A stretch of DNA of 64,000 bases from Isochrysis galbana (GCA_018136815.1 CM030933.1:3619106-3683105), one strand, 5' to 3'; positions 22,990 to 34,383 are shown, counted from the stretch's first letter. Notes: generated by a model not told the origin, from the sequence alone. Made by a program: numbers and translations.

Positions 22990-23530
22990 CGCTGCACTCC
23001 ATCCGGGAGGAGTGCAAAACCCTCCCTCTCCCTCTCTCCACTCTCAGCCCCACCGCTGTCCCTTTGGCGCATCGCCATGTGGCGTGCCCTGGCTTGCTCT
23101 CAGGGTTCCTTTGGGGGCTCCCAGAGGGCCGGCAAGTGCGCAACGCTCAGTCAGGGGGCAGTGGCGGCTGGGGCTCAGCCCCTGGCCCCCCCTGCCCCTG
23201 CCTCTCCCACGCTCGCCTCGCTGGTCATGGGCCATGCCATGGGAGCCGCCCGAAGTCCCTTGTATACCTGGCGACCAGGGGCAGGGGGGGAGTCAGCTCG
23301 AGGGCAGGCCCAACGCGGGCGTGGGAGTGCAGCTCGCGGCCCGCGCCCACGAAAAAGGGTCTGGGCGCCAGATTGATGAGTACCGTGCCCTTGGCCAGCC
23401 AGCTAGCTGCCAGAGGGCAGGGGCTGGGGTTGATTGTACGGGCCCACCCCGGGGGGTGTCCGCGATGGAGTAAGGGGGGCGCGAGGCCCCCATTGACCCC
23501 ACTTATAAAAGTAGGTTGGACCCTATCGTC
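22990..23530 (+). mobile_element. Diverged copy of the retroposon-like repeat
   Basis: Shares the GGGGCAGTGGCGGCTGGGGC core and ends near 23505-23518 with CCCACTT-ATAA-AAGTAGG, the same terminal hairpin as in the complete copies. The GGGGGTGTCCGCGATGGAG block just before it matches the copy at 29971. No TSD was found by eye; the left boundary is uncertain. Confidence 0.55.
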
Positions 23531-24521
23531 TTAACGATAGTTGCCTCGCGCCGCGCAATTAGCGGCTAGTTTGTAGTTTGTTACTACTAAGATTGATTGT
23601 TTTCCCTTGGCCTATCACCTATCTTTGACGCAAGAGATGAAGGTCACGGTATTTCCCCTTGGCCTATTTTCATGCAAGAGAGGCCGGATGCCCCACGACG
23701 CATCCACCGTACATACACACGAAGCTTTCGCTACCATAGAAGCCGAAGAGCGCAGGCAAAGAGCGTCGGTCGATTCGCAGGTGCGACGAACGCTCACGTC
23801 TTTCGGACACTGTAGGGCACTGCGCCCGTGCTTTCGGTCGGCGCATGCTCAATCTTGTGGATGGCAGTACTCAGATGTTACGCGAGCGACGAGCGAGCAC
23901 GTGTTGCATGGAGGTGACCACGAAAGCAAAAAAAATCATACTCTTTACAACTCTTGCTCCGTTTCGCGGAAAGAAGCGGCCGCGCAAACGGCCTCCACAC
24001 AGCCAAGCGCAGATGATAGTAGTATTGTGCAGATTGCTGAAGTGGCTATCGATAACAGGCTTTCCGCCTATGGTGGCATCCCGTAGGCGTTCACAAAAGC
24101 TGTTGAGCAAAAGCACAGCGCCTGGAGGTACTCTCAAGAGGACCACACTAAAAGCTTAGGACAGGGCGAATTGATTGAGACCTCATCTGGTGCTCGCGAT
24201 GTCATCAACCTAGTCACCCGTCGCCGTAAGCATCGAGTAGAATGAGAGTATAATCCGACCCTGTAACACCTTCACGAAGAAGCACCAAGAAGAAGCTTGT
24301 GGGTCACGTTGCGCTTCCCAGTCCATGGTCCTACAGAGCAGAAAAGCTTAACACCAAGTGGCAGTGTCCTCACGCTCGTTTTGGTCTCCACAGAACACGA
24401 CATGGAGACCCGCCTAATTCATCCCAGCACGACCAGCATGGATTGCACAATGAAAAGGAAGTATCGGTCAGGTTCAAGTCGAAGGCGCGCGCGAGCCAAG
24501 CCACTCAAAAGATGTGCAGCC
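23531..24521 (+). other. Possible small unrecognised gene (about 23634-24243); otherwise nothing
   Basis: An ATG at 23634 opens a frame to a GTGCGA donor-like site near 23781. An open stretch ends GGIP-TAG near 24086, and a further open stretch runs to a TGA at 24243. The pieces could be exons of a small gene, but no family resemblance was seen and the joins are not convincing. Confidence 0.2.
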
Positions 24522-26077
24522 TCAGCATTGTTCCTCTTGCTCCTGGAAAAGTCGCAAAAAATCTACGCCCAACGTTGCATGGTACCACTCCTCCAACGCC
24601 CCTCCGGCAACGCCGTTGCCTCTACTGTCGCCACGCGCTGCAGCAGTGGCGAAGATTTGCGACATTTGTCCGTCAGTGAGACTCGCAGCTTCCTCTTCCA
24701 TGGCACGAGCGTCAGCAACGCGCTTCTTCCCGTTCCATTGAAGGCGTTTGAGCAGGGAGGAGTATGCTAGGAGTGCCGAGTGGAGCTCAATCGTCGCGCT
24801 TGGCCGCCAAGACAACTGCTCAAATTCGGGGGTGGGTGGGTGGGGTGGGGTGGGGGGATGGGGGTAGAGGATGGTATCACAAAAAGTTCTTCTCACTCTC
24901 CCCCATGGAATCCTTGGAGGAAGTGAGCCCTTTCCGTGGTGGGCGCTTAGGTATTGTGGGTGGGCAGTGGGGTTAGGAGTGGCCTATCAATTGCCAGGAC
25001 TACGATGTTGGGGCGCACCAGGGCTTCGTCCGCATCGCCATGGGCGACCTTGCGCAAGTCGTCTGTTGCCGAACGGTAGAGCCCTTCCGCACTGATGGCA
25101 TCGCCCCTCTCGCCCATGGCACCACCGAGTCGGGCGATGGAGCCGAGCAGGTACGGGTGAAGCAGAGGAAGATTCGCTTCCGCCTCTCCTATGGCCGCCT
25201 CAGCGGCCTCGCAAGCTCGCTTCGCATCTGCGGCATCGATGGCTGAGTGATGGATTCGCCAGTGGGCGGCAATCCTGCGGAGTGTCGCAGCACGATTGAC
25301 GGTGCGCCTTGCTCCCTCGCTGCCACTCTCGATTTCACTCTCTCCACCAAGCTTTCCCAACGAGACAGGGTCACGCAGAACGTTTTCCCAAGGCTCTTTC
25401 ACCTCTTCAGCCAAGGGGCGAGGCTCACCCTCCGCGGCATCTGGACCGGCGGCGGCGCGGCGCGCATCGCCCAGAAGCAGTAGGGAGGCGTCATGCAGGC
25501 CTTGAAAGCTCGGCACATGCTCGAGCTCTAGGGCAGCGGTGGGCGATGCGCCGCTCAGGGCGTCGGCCGCCTCCGCGGCATTCCTCTCCGCCTGTACCGC
25601 GAGCGCCGCCACGCTCATCGACAACTCGCGCCCGACAAGTCCACCTAGCGTCTCGTGTACCTGGAACGTAAGCTTCCACCGCTTGGCTAGCGCCTCCTCT
25701 CCTTCGCTCGCCAGCCGCTCCATGGCGAGCGAGGCAGCTCCACATGCGTTGGCGAGAGCCGCTGGCTGTGCTCGGGAGAGCGCACTGATGGCGGCACCAT
25801 TGTGTGCGTGAAGCTTCAGCGCAGCGGGAGCGGCCACCGCGCTCGCCCTCTCCCACGCGGCCGCTTCGTGTGTGAGCTTCCCCTGAGCTCGGAGGGCCTG
25901 CGCTAGAGCAGCATTGGCCACGAGGCTCAGCTCTCCCATCGGGAGGTGGTGAGCAATCTGGGAGACGCGCTCGAGGAGAGGAACGGTCTGCCGCCCGCCG
26001 CCAGGCGAGTGCCAGCCGCGTGCTGCCTCGGCAGCCTCGGGAAGCTGACGCAGCTGGGAGGCGGCCTGGCGTAGCAT
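24522..26077 (-). CDS. Helical-repeat (TPR-like) protein, two exons
   Basis: Exon 1 is 26077-25004 and exon 2 is 24815-24522, joined in phase 0 across a 188-nt GT..AG intron, for 455 residues. The N-terminus MLRQAASQLRQLPEAAEAARG is an Arg-bearing amphipathic helix, compatible with import into an organelle. The rest is Ala/Leu/Glu-rich paired helices. One segment, HPYLLGSIARLGGAMGERGDA.SAEGLYRSATD, is close to the kinesin-light-chain-type TPR pattern (ageing LYR.A). Exon 2 adds ELHSALLAYSSLLKRLQWNGKKR and ends QEQEEQC. Function is unknown; TPRs usually mediate protein contacts. An organellar RNA-binding helical repeat is the alternative. Confidence 0.55.
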
Positions 26078-26945
26078 CTTCTTCTCTCTGGAAGCCGAGG
26101 AGAGGAGGAGAGAGGGAGAGTCGCGGAAGGAAGAGGGGACATCTAAAAAAAGGGGAAAAGAAAATGGGGAGGGGCAGAAGAGGAAATGCACGGAAAGATT
26201 CCCTTTCTGTGCGCCTTTTTTATTTAAAGTAGTCGCGGGCAGACGTATCCCACAGCAGCCTCCCGTGGTGGCCCCCAGCAAGCCCGCCCCCGGGGCCACT
26301 AAAGTACACACCACACCAAGGCCCCTTACACTCTCGACCGAGTCCCACCTCAAATGACAAATGAGTCGCCGGTCTACTCTCCAAAGTGTGTGTGGGTGCT
26401 TTTCTACTAGAAGCTTCTACATTCTACAGTTTTTTACCAAAATGCGGGGGGTGGAGGGGGGCGGGGGGAGGGTGTGTGAAAAAAATGGACCTCAGGTTCA
26501 GGTTGCACCTTCTCGGAAAAAAAACCGGGCCTGAGGTTGCGGCCTCTTCCACCCCAAGAACTAGGCCCAAGGTCCAAGTCCAAGGTAGTGTACATGTACC
26601 ACCTGGGCCAAACCCAAACCCGAACCCCAAAACCCAAAAACAAAAACCGAAGCAAAGGAACGAGCAAGCGAACAGGGGAAGGGAATCAGGGAGGCGCTAA
26701 AGGGGCGAACATAGGAATAGGAATAGAAGGGCGATGGCGATCGTGTGATCGTGCAAGGTGCAAGGTACTAGCAAATAAATAGAGCATAGAGCGTAGAGCA
26801 CGTAGAGTAGCGTACCGTGTATCGCCAAAATAGAAATAGAAATAGGTGTGCAGACAGCTCATCTGGACCTTCAGCCTTCAGATAATAATAATAATAAAAC
26901 ATCTGAGCGTTAGTAGTATCACGACAATGGGATCACAAGCGGGCT
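26078..26945. other. Intergenic between two minus-strand genes
   Basis: Pyrimidine-rich on the minus strand just upstream of the TPR-like gene's ATG. An (ATA)n run lies near 26883-26897, next to a CTTCAGAT motif. No gene seen. Confidence 0.4.
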
Positions 26946-28345
26946 TCACGTGTATCCAGCTCCACTCTCGACCGTGATGGGCTTGGAGCAATACACACAT
27001 TCTCCAAAAAGCCTATTGAAGGATGTCTGCGTGGTGGGCAGCCCCTGGAGCCATTCGGCAAGGCAAAGCCTGTGGAAGGGCTTGGAGCATCCATCGCAAG
27101 CAATGTCGGGCACCGCCGAATCGAGCTCATACTCGTAGCAAATGGCACACTCCACGGAGTAGTCATCGGCGTCCGCAGCCGTCTGCACAACCAAAAAGAG
27201 GTGGTTGGGTGAGAAGGCAAGACCAACGCCTGCTGAGTGAGAAGACTGACCCACAAAATCTCGCATGCTCACTATGAGAGTTTTGTCTGAATGGGGCAAG
27301 ACGGGCATGTGCTGCGAGGCCGAGAGCTCCGTACGGCCTCATTTGGCTTGGTCTACTTACCGCGGCGTCCGCCGAGGGTAGCGCCTGACCAAGCAGCGCC
27401 TCCAGATTGAGGCGAACTCTGCGGCCATTCTGCCAAAGATGCAAGTTGGCATTGAGATTGCGTCGCAGTGGCGCAAGCGATCGCTCGGCGCCAAGGAACT
27501 GTAGCTCGGGTAGGGATGTCGGCGCTCCGGGATGGAGGCTTAACTGAAGAGGGGGTGTGTGCCGATGCGGGGAAGGGAAGAGGAGGGGGAGCGAAGAAGT
27601 CAGCACAGCCCACAAGCAATTCAAAGCGGATGGTCACCGCTGTGTCATCATGGCGATGACAAGAGCCACTTGTAGGCCTTGGCCGCACCTGTAGTGAACA
27701 ATGATTCCCCAATGCCACCCTTCGGTGCGTTTGCTCCCTCCCTGGATGCTTCGGCTCAAGTACCCAAGCGTTGCGGTCAAAGTCGTCCAGCTCGTCCCAC
27801 AGATCTTGATGTGCCGCCAGCGCCGCCCGGAACTGATCCACAGCTGAGGCGAGCGTTGGGCGCTCGCCGAGCGGCCAACGTAGCTCAAACGGGAGGGGTA
27901 GCGCAACACTTGCCATTGGTGGCTGGTCCGGGTATCCAGGAGGCAGGCTGAGCGTGAGCGTATGCAAGCGCCCGCCTGCGTCAGCAACGCTAAAGGCGAC
28001 CTCATCCAAAGCGGGTGACAAGCTGATGAGCGAGGACCAACCAACACCATCAATCTCTCGGATGACGATCTCATAGAACTCTGCAGGAGGAAGAGCGGCG
28101 ACAGGCAGCTGTGCGAGCTGGCGCTCGAGCAGGTCGCTCAGCTCTGCAACGAAACTCTCCACGCTCGTCGCGTGCTGCAGACGGCGGAGCACGGCGGCCT
28201 CCTGTCCTCTTAGGGCTGCGCGCAGCGTGGCGCACCCCTCGAGCGCCGGAGCGCCGCTGCCTCGCCGGATGAGCAGCGCGAGTTCGTGGCCGCCGACAGA
28301 GAGGTAGCCCGCACTCACACCGTCCCACTCGACCAGCGCGGACAT
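26946..28345 (-). CDS. FANCL: FANCL, E3 ubiquitin ligase of the Fanconi anaemia pathway, three exons
   Basis: Exons 28345-27689, 27543-27361 and 27182-26946, all phase 0, give 358 residues (human FANCL is 375). N-terminal ELF-like region, then the URD region with LPPAEFYEIVIREIDGVGW, LSLPPGYPDQPP, DLWDELDDFDRNAWVLEP and RRVALGNHCSLQ. The C-terminal RING is CAICYEYELDSAVPDIACD...FHRLCLAEWLQGL...SFNRLFGECVYCSKPIT, with all zinc ligands of the FANCL-type RING in order. It monoubiquitinates FANCD2/FANCI with UBE2T during interstrand-crosslink repair. The ATG at 28345 is chosen because homology starts directly after it; the upstream in-frame ATG at 28498 would add a Ser/Pro/Leu-rich translation of the pyrimidine tract. 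TGA stop. Confidence 0.93.
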
Positions 28346-29249
28346 CCACCCGAATGGCCGGCAGACCGACAAAAGAAAGGCGAGAACAGCAGTGCGGAAA
28401 GGTGAGTGGAGGGTAGAAGGGAGGGAGGGCGAGAGAGGCCCACACAGCCCAGAAGGAGAAGGGGACGCCAACCACGCCGCCACGCCTAGACGGGACACAA
28501 TTGGCGGGAGACGAGCGTTTTAGATAGGGTGTCGTAGAGTAGAGGGTTTGGACGCGGTTTTCTAAAAAAAAAGTCGGACCAGTATTTAGTGTCTACTCAA
28601 TTCCTGACACCCCAGTCCTCCCCCTTTGTATTTTGGTCAAAATAAAGGTTAGCAACTCATTGAGAGGCTCCTCTAGACCAGGGTGCCCTTTGGGCTCGCA
28701 TATGCTCAGCACACCTGCAGTGGCAGTGGCAGTGGATAGGGCGGTCAAACACTATTTTAACTTCTAAGGGTGTAAAAATGAAAAATGAACAAGTCATGAT
28801 TGAGGAACTACACAAAAGTAAAGCATAAAGCGGTAGAAATCCCGGGAAAAACACCTATCTAGCACATATTCGATGCCCTTTGGGCCCCAGACCCCCCCCC
28901 CACCCCGGGAGCCCCCGCCACAACGTATAGCGTAACCCAAAAACGGCAAAATAGAAAATAGAAAAACAGGCCTAGATATACTAAATCTAAACACTCTATC
29001 TCGGAGAGCCTGAACCTGAATTCAAAACGGCGCCGGGCGCGCTGCGAGACCATTCTCGTTCATCAGCCCGGTGTCCGGCCCGAGCCAGGCCCCATATATC
29101 CAGGAGCCGCCCATCCAGCGACGCCATTCGCGCGCGACGCGCCCCCCAAGCTGCAGGGACGAAGTAGAATTCCCAGTCGTCATAATAGAAGCACGGAAGG
29201 TGTTTGGGTAAAAGTTCCCGTTCACCTGGGGCGACTGTGATTCGTTGCT
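28346..29249. other. Intergenic upstream of FANCL
   Basis: 28346-28500 is pyrimidine-rich on the FANCL coding strand. The remainder has no recognised content; missing exons of the b561-like gene may lie at its right end. Confidence 0.35.
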
Positions 29250-29608
29250 GCACCGTTCGGCCGCCCCCCCGCGCGGGTCGCGTCGGTGCCCCGAGGGCGC
29301 GCCACTTCTCGCACCCCCATCACCATCACACGCTCGGGATCGTCGCCTTCGCCCTCGCCCGGCTGCAGCCGCTCAACGCGCTCGTGCGCGGTACGCCCGC
29401 CGCCCGCACCACACGCCGCGCTGTGTGGCGGGTCGCGCACAAGGGGACGGGCTACGCCGTGCTCGGCGTGTCGGCGTGGGCTTCTACCTACCAGGCCCTC
29501 TCGGGGCGCGCCCTCATGCCGAGCCAAGGCGACGCCGTTCTCGTCGCGTACGTGGTGCTCCTGGGCCTCTCCTTCGGGGTGCTCGCGGGGGGGCTCATGG
29601 TAGGGTGA
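29250..29608 (+). CDS. Cytochrome b561-like (DOMON/CYB561 type) fragment, 5' incomplete
   Basis: The last three transmembrane segments of a b561 core are visible: HHHTLGIVAFALARLQPLNAL, then WRVAHKGTGYAVLGVSAWA, then VAYVVLLGLSFGVLAGGL before a TGA. The conserved haem-ligand His positions (H before LGIV, and HK..GY) and the LQPLNAL motif fit the family, a transmembrane ascorbate- or electron-transfer module. The first helices and any DOMON domain are missing, and no upstream exon could be joined, so this is either a partial gene model or a broken gene. The start is approximate. Confidence 0.5.
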
Positions 29609-29952
29609 GAGTCCCCACGGGAGGGGAAGAAACCCTGAGGGATGAGGGAAAGGAGACCAAATGAAGGCAAGCCGCCTCGTCCTGCCCGGCGCCGTGGCGC
29701 CGTGGTGCAGAGCGGACGGCCGTTGCTTTCGTCGCACGACCCCCACAGCCGTAGAAGTAAGAGCTGAGGGGTGCTTGGAGTGATTCGATGTGGTAAAGTG
29801 TCCTTCCCACCCTTGAACTGGTGAATGCTTGCGGATCTGGCATCGGCCACCACTGAAGAATTTGTGTAGACTGACCATATTGTCCAGGTCCCACCAGTTG
29901 CCAGTTGTGGGAACGTGTGGCCCGCTCGGCAGCCACGGATTCGAAGGAAAGA

Positions 29953-29970
29953 TTTTCATCGAATGCGTCG
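29953..29970. repeat. Left target-site duplication (18 bp)
   Basis: TTTTCATCGAATGCGTCG is repeated exactly at 30837-30854. The T-run at the inner edge makes its length uncertain by a few bases. Confidence 0.8.
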
Positions 29971-30836
29971 CCAACTACTTTTATAAGTAGGAGGCCAATG
30001 GGGGCCTCGCGCCCCCCTCTCTCCATCGCAGACACCCCCTGGGTGGGCCTGCACAACCAACCTCAGCCCCTGCCTGCTGGCAGGGGCTGAGCTGAGAGCT
30101 GACACCACTCTGGCCCAGACCTTCCCCGAGCGCGCGCCGCGCGCCGCACGCACTCGCCTGCACTGGCCCTCGCTCGTACTGACCCCCCCCCTCACCACTG
30201 AGCCACAGACCACCGAGGCCGCCAGGTGGGCACCCAGGGCCAGCGAGGCGAGCGAGGGAGAGGCAGGAGAGGCCAGGGGCACTGCCCCAGCCTCCACTGC
30301 CCCCTGAGCTGCCCTGGCTGGCCCTCTGGGGGGGCCCGAGGGGCCCCCCTGAAGGGGGCCATGGCGCGCGCCATGCAGCACACGCCCGTAGGAGAACGAA
30401 GAGAAAGACGGGAAAAGAACGACAAAAAAAGACACGATCCGGCTCGAGAATTGGTAAGAGAACCGCCTGTCTACGGTATATCAACGGGAGGACACCCCGC
30501 GCGGCAAGCAAACACCGCGAAAGTGCGGCAGCGGACGAAGAAAGGCCGAAGGGCGGGGGCCGAGACCCCCCGGGGACAATATAAGATAGTTCAGAAGGCG
30601 TTTTACGTTTGTCTGCCACAGGAACACCCAACAACAGGTCTGCCCCAGCCCGCCCCTTGCGCTTGGCCCGTCGTAGTGCACGCCCCCCCCCCCCCCCCCC
30701 GATACCAAAGACAAAGGAATGAAGGGGGTAGTGTAAAGGGAGTGAGTGTTCTGGGGTATAGGCGATGGCGTAAGTCGGTACCGTGAGTGCGTGGTCTTTA
30801 TAGCTAGCGGTAGTAGCCTGAATCTTCAGATTTTTT
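29971..30836 (+). mobile_element. Retroposon-like element, complete copy with 18-bp TSD
   Basis: About 866 bp. The left end is the hairpin CTACTT-TTAT-AAGTAG; the right end is CTGAATCTTCAG (a 5-bp stem, 2-base loop) followed by a T-run. It shares with 60975-61690 (inverted) both the TTTGTCTTTGGTATCG segment and the CTATAAAGACCACGCACTCACGG-like terminal block, and shares the core with the other family members. No credible ORF; presumably non-autonomous. Confidence 0.75.
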
Positions 30837-30854
30837 TTTTCATCGAATGCGTCG
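30837..30854. repeat. Right target-site duplication (18 bp)
   Basis: Exact copy of 29953-29970. Confidence 0.8.
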
Positions 30855-31204
30855 AGTCCATTCGATGATGTGTTGCACCCTTGAGCGTCGACGCGCGCGC
30901 TTGTGTCATGGAGATTGCGGCGGTGACCTCCTCTCGCCTCTCGGCGGGGGTACCATGTCAGAACTTATAGCGTCGTATGACATCTTGTTAGCTAGCATTC
31001 CTAGCCACATACACAGGACGGGCCATGCGCCAATCGCGCACACCCCCATCGCGGGGTAGGGGCTCCGTTGCCGTCGAAGGGCTACGGTCCCGCAGCACTA
31101 AGGTTATACTAACACAACAATAAAACTCTGACGCTCTGACGGGTACCAACACTCAGATACAAGTCCTGTACCATTCATTATTCATAGCTGTCCCTTCCGA
31201 GTTG
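30855..31204. other. Intergenic, upstream of the SQR-like gene
   Basis: No pyrimidine tract is seen here, unlike several other genes in the window. Confidence 0.4.
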
Positions 31205-32743
31205 ATGATTGTGTCTCTCCGTCGGTCTACGGCTGATTGCAAGTCGCATTCACCGTATCTGACACCGAGGTTGATGCCGACTCTCGCTCCCCTCTGGTCG
31301 GTGGTGATCCCGGCTTGTCTGTCGCTCGTCTCCGCAGGGGCGCTTCGCACGCAGAGGGCTCGGCTCTCACAACGTCCATCCGTGCGGGCGATTCAACTAT
31401 TGCATTTACCTGACACTCCTCCTGCTACTAAATTCGACGTGCTGATCGTTGGTGGTGGATCAGCAGGCGTGTCCATCGCTGCAATGCTGCGAGCAAGAGC
31501 GCCACAACTACGGCTGGGTCTCGTCGAGCCCTCTGATTCTCACAGCTATCAACCAGCTTGGTCGCTCGTGGGCGCCAATGCCTTCCATGTGGATGACAGC
31601 ATTCGACCGATGGCCAGTGTCTTGCCTCCAGGTGTGCATTGGATCCAGAAGTCGGTGCGGACGTTTGACCCCGAGAACAATACAGTGTACCTGGAGAGCG
31701 AAGGCGATACAGAAAAGTCTCTCCAGTACGAACGACTCGTCGTCTGCCCCGGCCTGGAGTTGGATTGGGGGTCGGTCGATGGGCTTGCTGAAGCAATGGG
31801 TAGGAATGGTGTCACCTCGAATTATGCATACGCGGGTTGTCAATACACGGCCGAGCTGGTGCGCTCCATGCCACAAGGCAGTCGTGCACTATTTACGCAG
31901 CCCGCTGGTCAAATCAAATGTGCCGGCGCGCCTCAAAAGGCCATGTACCTCTCAGCATTTGACTGGGAATCACGGGGAATTCTTCGGTCAATGGAAGTGG
32001 GCTTTTTTACTGCGGCACCGGCTCTCTTTGGTGTGCAAGCATATGTGCCAACACTCGAGTCGTACGTTGAGCGGTACGGCATCGATATTCACTTTGAGCA
32101 TACGCTAATTCGAGTTGATGGCGCGAAGCAGATTGCCACATTCACAGGGCCGGATGGCACGGATATCGAGATGGAATTCGACATGTTGCATGTAGTGCCG
32201 CAGATGCGTGCTGTCAAATGTGTACGGGATTCGCCACTTGCAGACGAGTCCGGTTATGTGGAGGTAATCTTCAATACGTTGCGCCACACTCGGTATCCTA
32301 ACGTCTGGGGGGCCGGTGATACCATCAATGCACCGAATGCGAAGACCGGAGCCGCAGTGCGAAAGCAAGTGCCTGTGGTGGTGCACAATCTACTACAAGA
32401 TGTGCATGCAGCATCCATTGCAGATGGACCTGCACATCGCACGGTCGCGCTTTATGACGGCTACGGCGCGTGCCCTGTTCTGGTGGAGAAGGGGAAGGCA
32501 ATGCTCGCCGAATTCGGATGGGGTGGTCAGCTCCTTCCCTCCTTCCCAAAATGGCTGATTGATGGGACTCAAGCTTCTCCTCTCGCATGGATGTTTATCA
32601 CAGGGCTATTGCCACCCTTCTATTGGCATGTGCTCGTCCCAGGCCGCACCTTCCTAGATCCGCTCTCATGGCCTAAGATCGTTACAGTTGATGAATACAA
32701 ACAGATGAAGCCGGTTGGTGCGGTGCAGGGAGGGTGTGTTTGA
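31205..32743 (+). CDS. Sulfide:quinone oxidoreductase-like flavoprotein
   Basis: 512 residues, intronless. Residues about 25-50 form a hydrophobic/basic leader, so a start at the internal ATG 31274 with a cleavable signal is also possible. FAD-binding DVLIVGGGSAGVSIAAML; first redox Cys in LVVCPGLELDWG; second Cys in KCAGAPQKAMYLS; C-terminal FAD loop WGAGDTINAPNAKTGAAVRKQ; hydrophobic C-terminal segment LLPPFYWHVLVPG that anchors such enzymes to the membrane. The pattern is nearest to the eukaryotic type II SQR that oxidises sulfide and passes electrons to ubiquinone in mitochondria. A related NDH-2-like role is less likely because the KCAGAPQK motif is SQR-specific. Ends with TGA. Confidence 0.85.
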   Translation: MIVSLRRSTADCKSHSPYLTPRLMPTLAPLWSVVIPACLSLVSAGALRTQRARLSQRPSVRAIQLLHLPDTPPATKFDVLIVGGGSAGVSIAAMLRARAPQLRLGLVEPSDSHSYQPAWSLVGANAFHVDDSIRPMASVLPPGVHWIQKSVRTFDPENNTVYLESEGDTEKSLQYERLVVCPGLELDWGSVDGLAEAMGRNGVTSNYAYAGCQYTAELVRSMPQGSRALFTQPAGQIKCAGAPQKAMYLSAFDWESRGILRSMEVGFFTAAPALFGVQAYVPTLESYVERYGIDIHFEHTLIRVDGAKQIATFTGPDGTDIEMEFDMLHVVPQMRAVKCVRDSPLADESGYVEVIFNTLRHTRYPNVWGAGDTINAPNAKTGAAVRKQVPVVVHNLLQDVHAASIADGPAHRTVALYDGYGACPVLVEKGKAMLAEFGWGGQLLPSFPKWLIDGTQASPLAWMFITGLLPPFYWHVLVPGRTFLDPLSWPKIVTVDEYKQMKPVGAVQGGCV

Positions 32744-33973
32744 GGAAGATTGCTTGGTCAACTACTACAAGCCACGAATCGGCTCTCTATCTCGCGTGTG
32801 TTGTCACTTCTTAACCGAGCATAAAGGCGGCCGCCGGAAAAGCACGGTAGCCGTCAGGTGGCAAAGCAGATTGCACCATGCACAATCGTTAAAATGTGTA
32901 ATGTGTAGACTTGCGCTGCGCACATCTTGGTCCTTGGCCTTGTCAATGTTGCGTCAAATGGACGCTAACGCTAACGCTACTATCCCATGTCAAATGTTAA
33001 ATGACCCATGGTAAAGCAAATATCGTCCACGCCCTGGCTGTGGCCACGTAACCTGTCCTGTGTGACCCAATACGCCAGCCACCCATTTCGAATGGGGGAC
33101 ACCAGAGACTGAAACTTAAACCTCAGCGTTCTATTTTTTTTGCCATCCCCCCCCCCCCCCCCGCCCATGGGCGACCCCGAGAGACTTTGATTTTCTGCCG
33201 CCTCCCGCCTCCGATGGGACCCCTAAAAACTCGGAGGTGGAGCGTTCACTTCTTCAGCGCGGCCTTTCCCAACCACAGTATCGCAAGCTCTCCCACAAGG
33301 CACAAGGTGGCTCGCTACTCCACACCAACTGCTACCATGCCAATATGCCCTCATCTACCGTACCTCTCTCACACAAGCCCAACACCAACACAACGCCCCG
33401 AACTCAGGAGCCTCTCTCGGATGAGGAACAAGACGTTCCAGAATCGGATGCCACCTACGACCTCTACCTCTACCCTCCCACATGTAATACATTTTCCCCT
33501 TCCGACACTTGAAGCACGGCCATAACCAAGAGCGCCTGGTCTCGCTTCCGTCGTCGGAGGGCTCGTCGGAGGGCTCGTCGGAGGGCTCGTCGGAGGGCTC
33601 GTCGGAGGGCTCGTCGGGCGGCTGCGGGCTGCGGGCTCTCGTCGCCCTCGGACCAGCTGACGCGGTACGTGGGGGCGCACCCGTCGGGCCGCACGCAGCG
33701 CACGCTCGTCGCGCTCGCCGGCGCCGGCCACCGCTCACTCGCCACGCGGCCGACGCGCACCGGGCCACGCTCGCCGCGCGCGACGATCACCACGGCGTCG
33801 CGGTCCCGCTCGAGCTCGAGCAGCACTCGTCCGTGGGGACGACGGGGAAGGGCGCGAGCGAGTCCACCACCACGTCCACGCTGCACACCCCGGCGCTCCT
33901 CCGCGTCACGCGCCCCATCGTTCTCTCCCCCCCCGCGCGCGCTCTCCACCCAAGATCTGAGGACGCGCGGGTC
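32744..33973. other. Intergenic with a short minisatellite
   Basis: No supported gene. A C-run lies near 33148-33163. A 12-bp tandem (GTCGGAGGGCTC, about five units) lies at 33552-33620 and would encode Ser-Glu-Gly repeats if read. Confidence 0.45.
33552..33620. repeat. 12-bp minisatellite, about five units
   Basis: GTCGGAGGGCTC repeated head to tail without visible change. Confidence 0.9.
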
Positions 33974-34160
33974 GGGGCCCAAATCTGACAACCTTCCGCA
34001 TGAGGGGGGAGGGGGAGGGGGGGAAACGGGAAAACCAACAACTTTCTGCGGACGCTGCACCGCTTGGGGGGCGAGGGTGCGCGAGCGAGACGACTCCGCC
34101 AGAAAGTTGTTTGGTCCCCCCCTTCACCCCTCACGCGGAACGTTGTCAGATTAGGGGCCC
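33974..34160. mobile_element. Palindromic MITE-like element, copy 1
   Basis: About 187 bp. Outer ends GGGGCCCAAATCTGACAAC and GTTGTCAGATTAGGGGCCC are inverted repeats. Inside, CCGCATGAGGGGGGA and AACAACTTTCTG have matching inverted partners (TCACGCGGAACG, CCAGAAAGTTGTT), so most of the element folds back on itself. No coding capacity. Confidence 0.7.
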
Positions 34161-34202
34161 TCAGTGTGCGCGGTTTTGTGGCGGGAATGCGCGGTTTTTA
34201 TG

Positions 34203-34383
34203 TGGCCCAAGTCTGACAACGTTCCGCGTGAGGGGGGAGGGGGGGGGGAAACCAACAACTTTCTAGGGACGCTGCGTCACTCGGCGGGGAGCGCTGCGCG
34301 AGCGAGCTGACTCCGCCAGAAAGTTGTTTGCCCCCCCCCCTCCCCCCTCACGCGGAACGGGGTCAGATTTCGAAGAGAGGCCC
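34203..34383. mobile_element. Palindromic MITE-like element, copy 2
   Basis: The same inverted structure (GGCCCAAGTCTGACAACGTT ... AACGGGGTCAGATTTCG), about 40 bp from copy 1 and in the same overall layout. Diverged at scattered bases. Confidence 0.7.
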
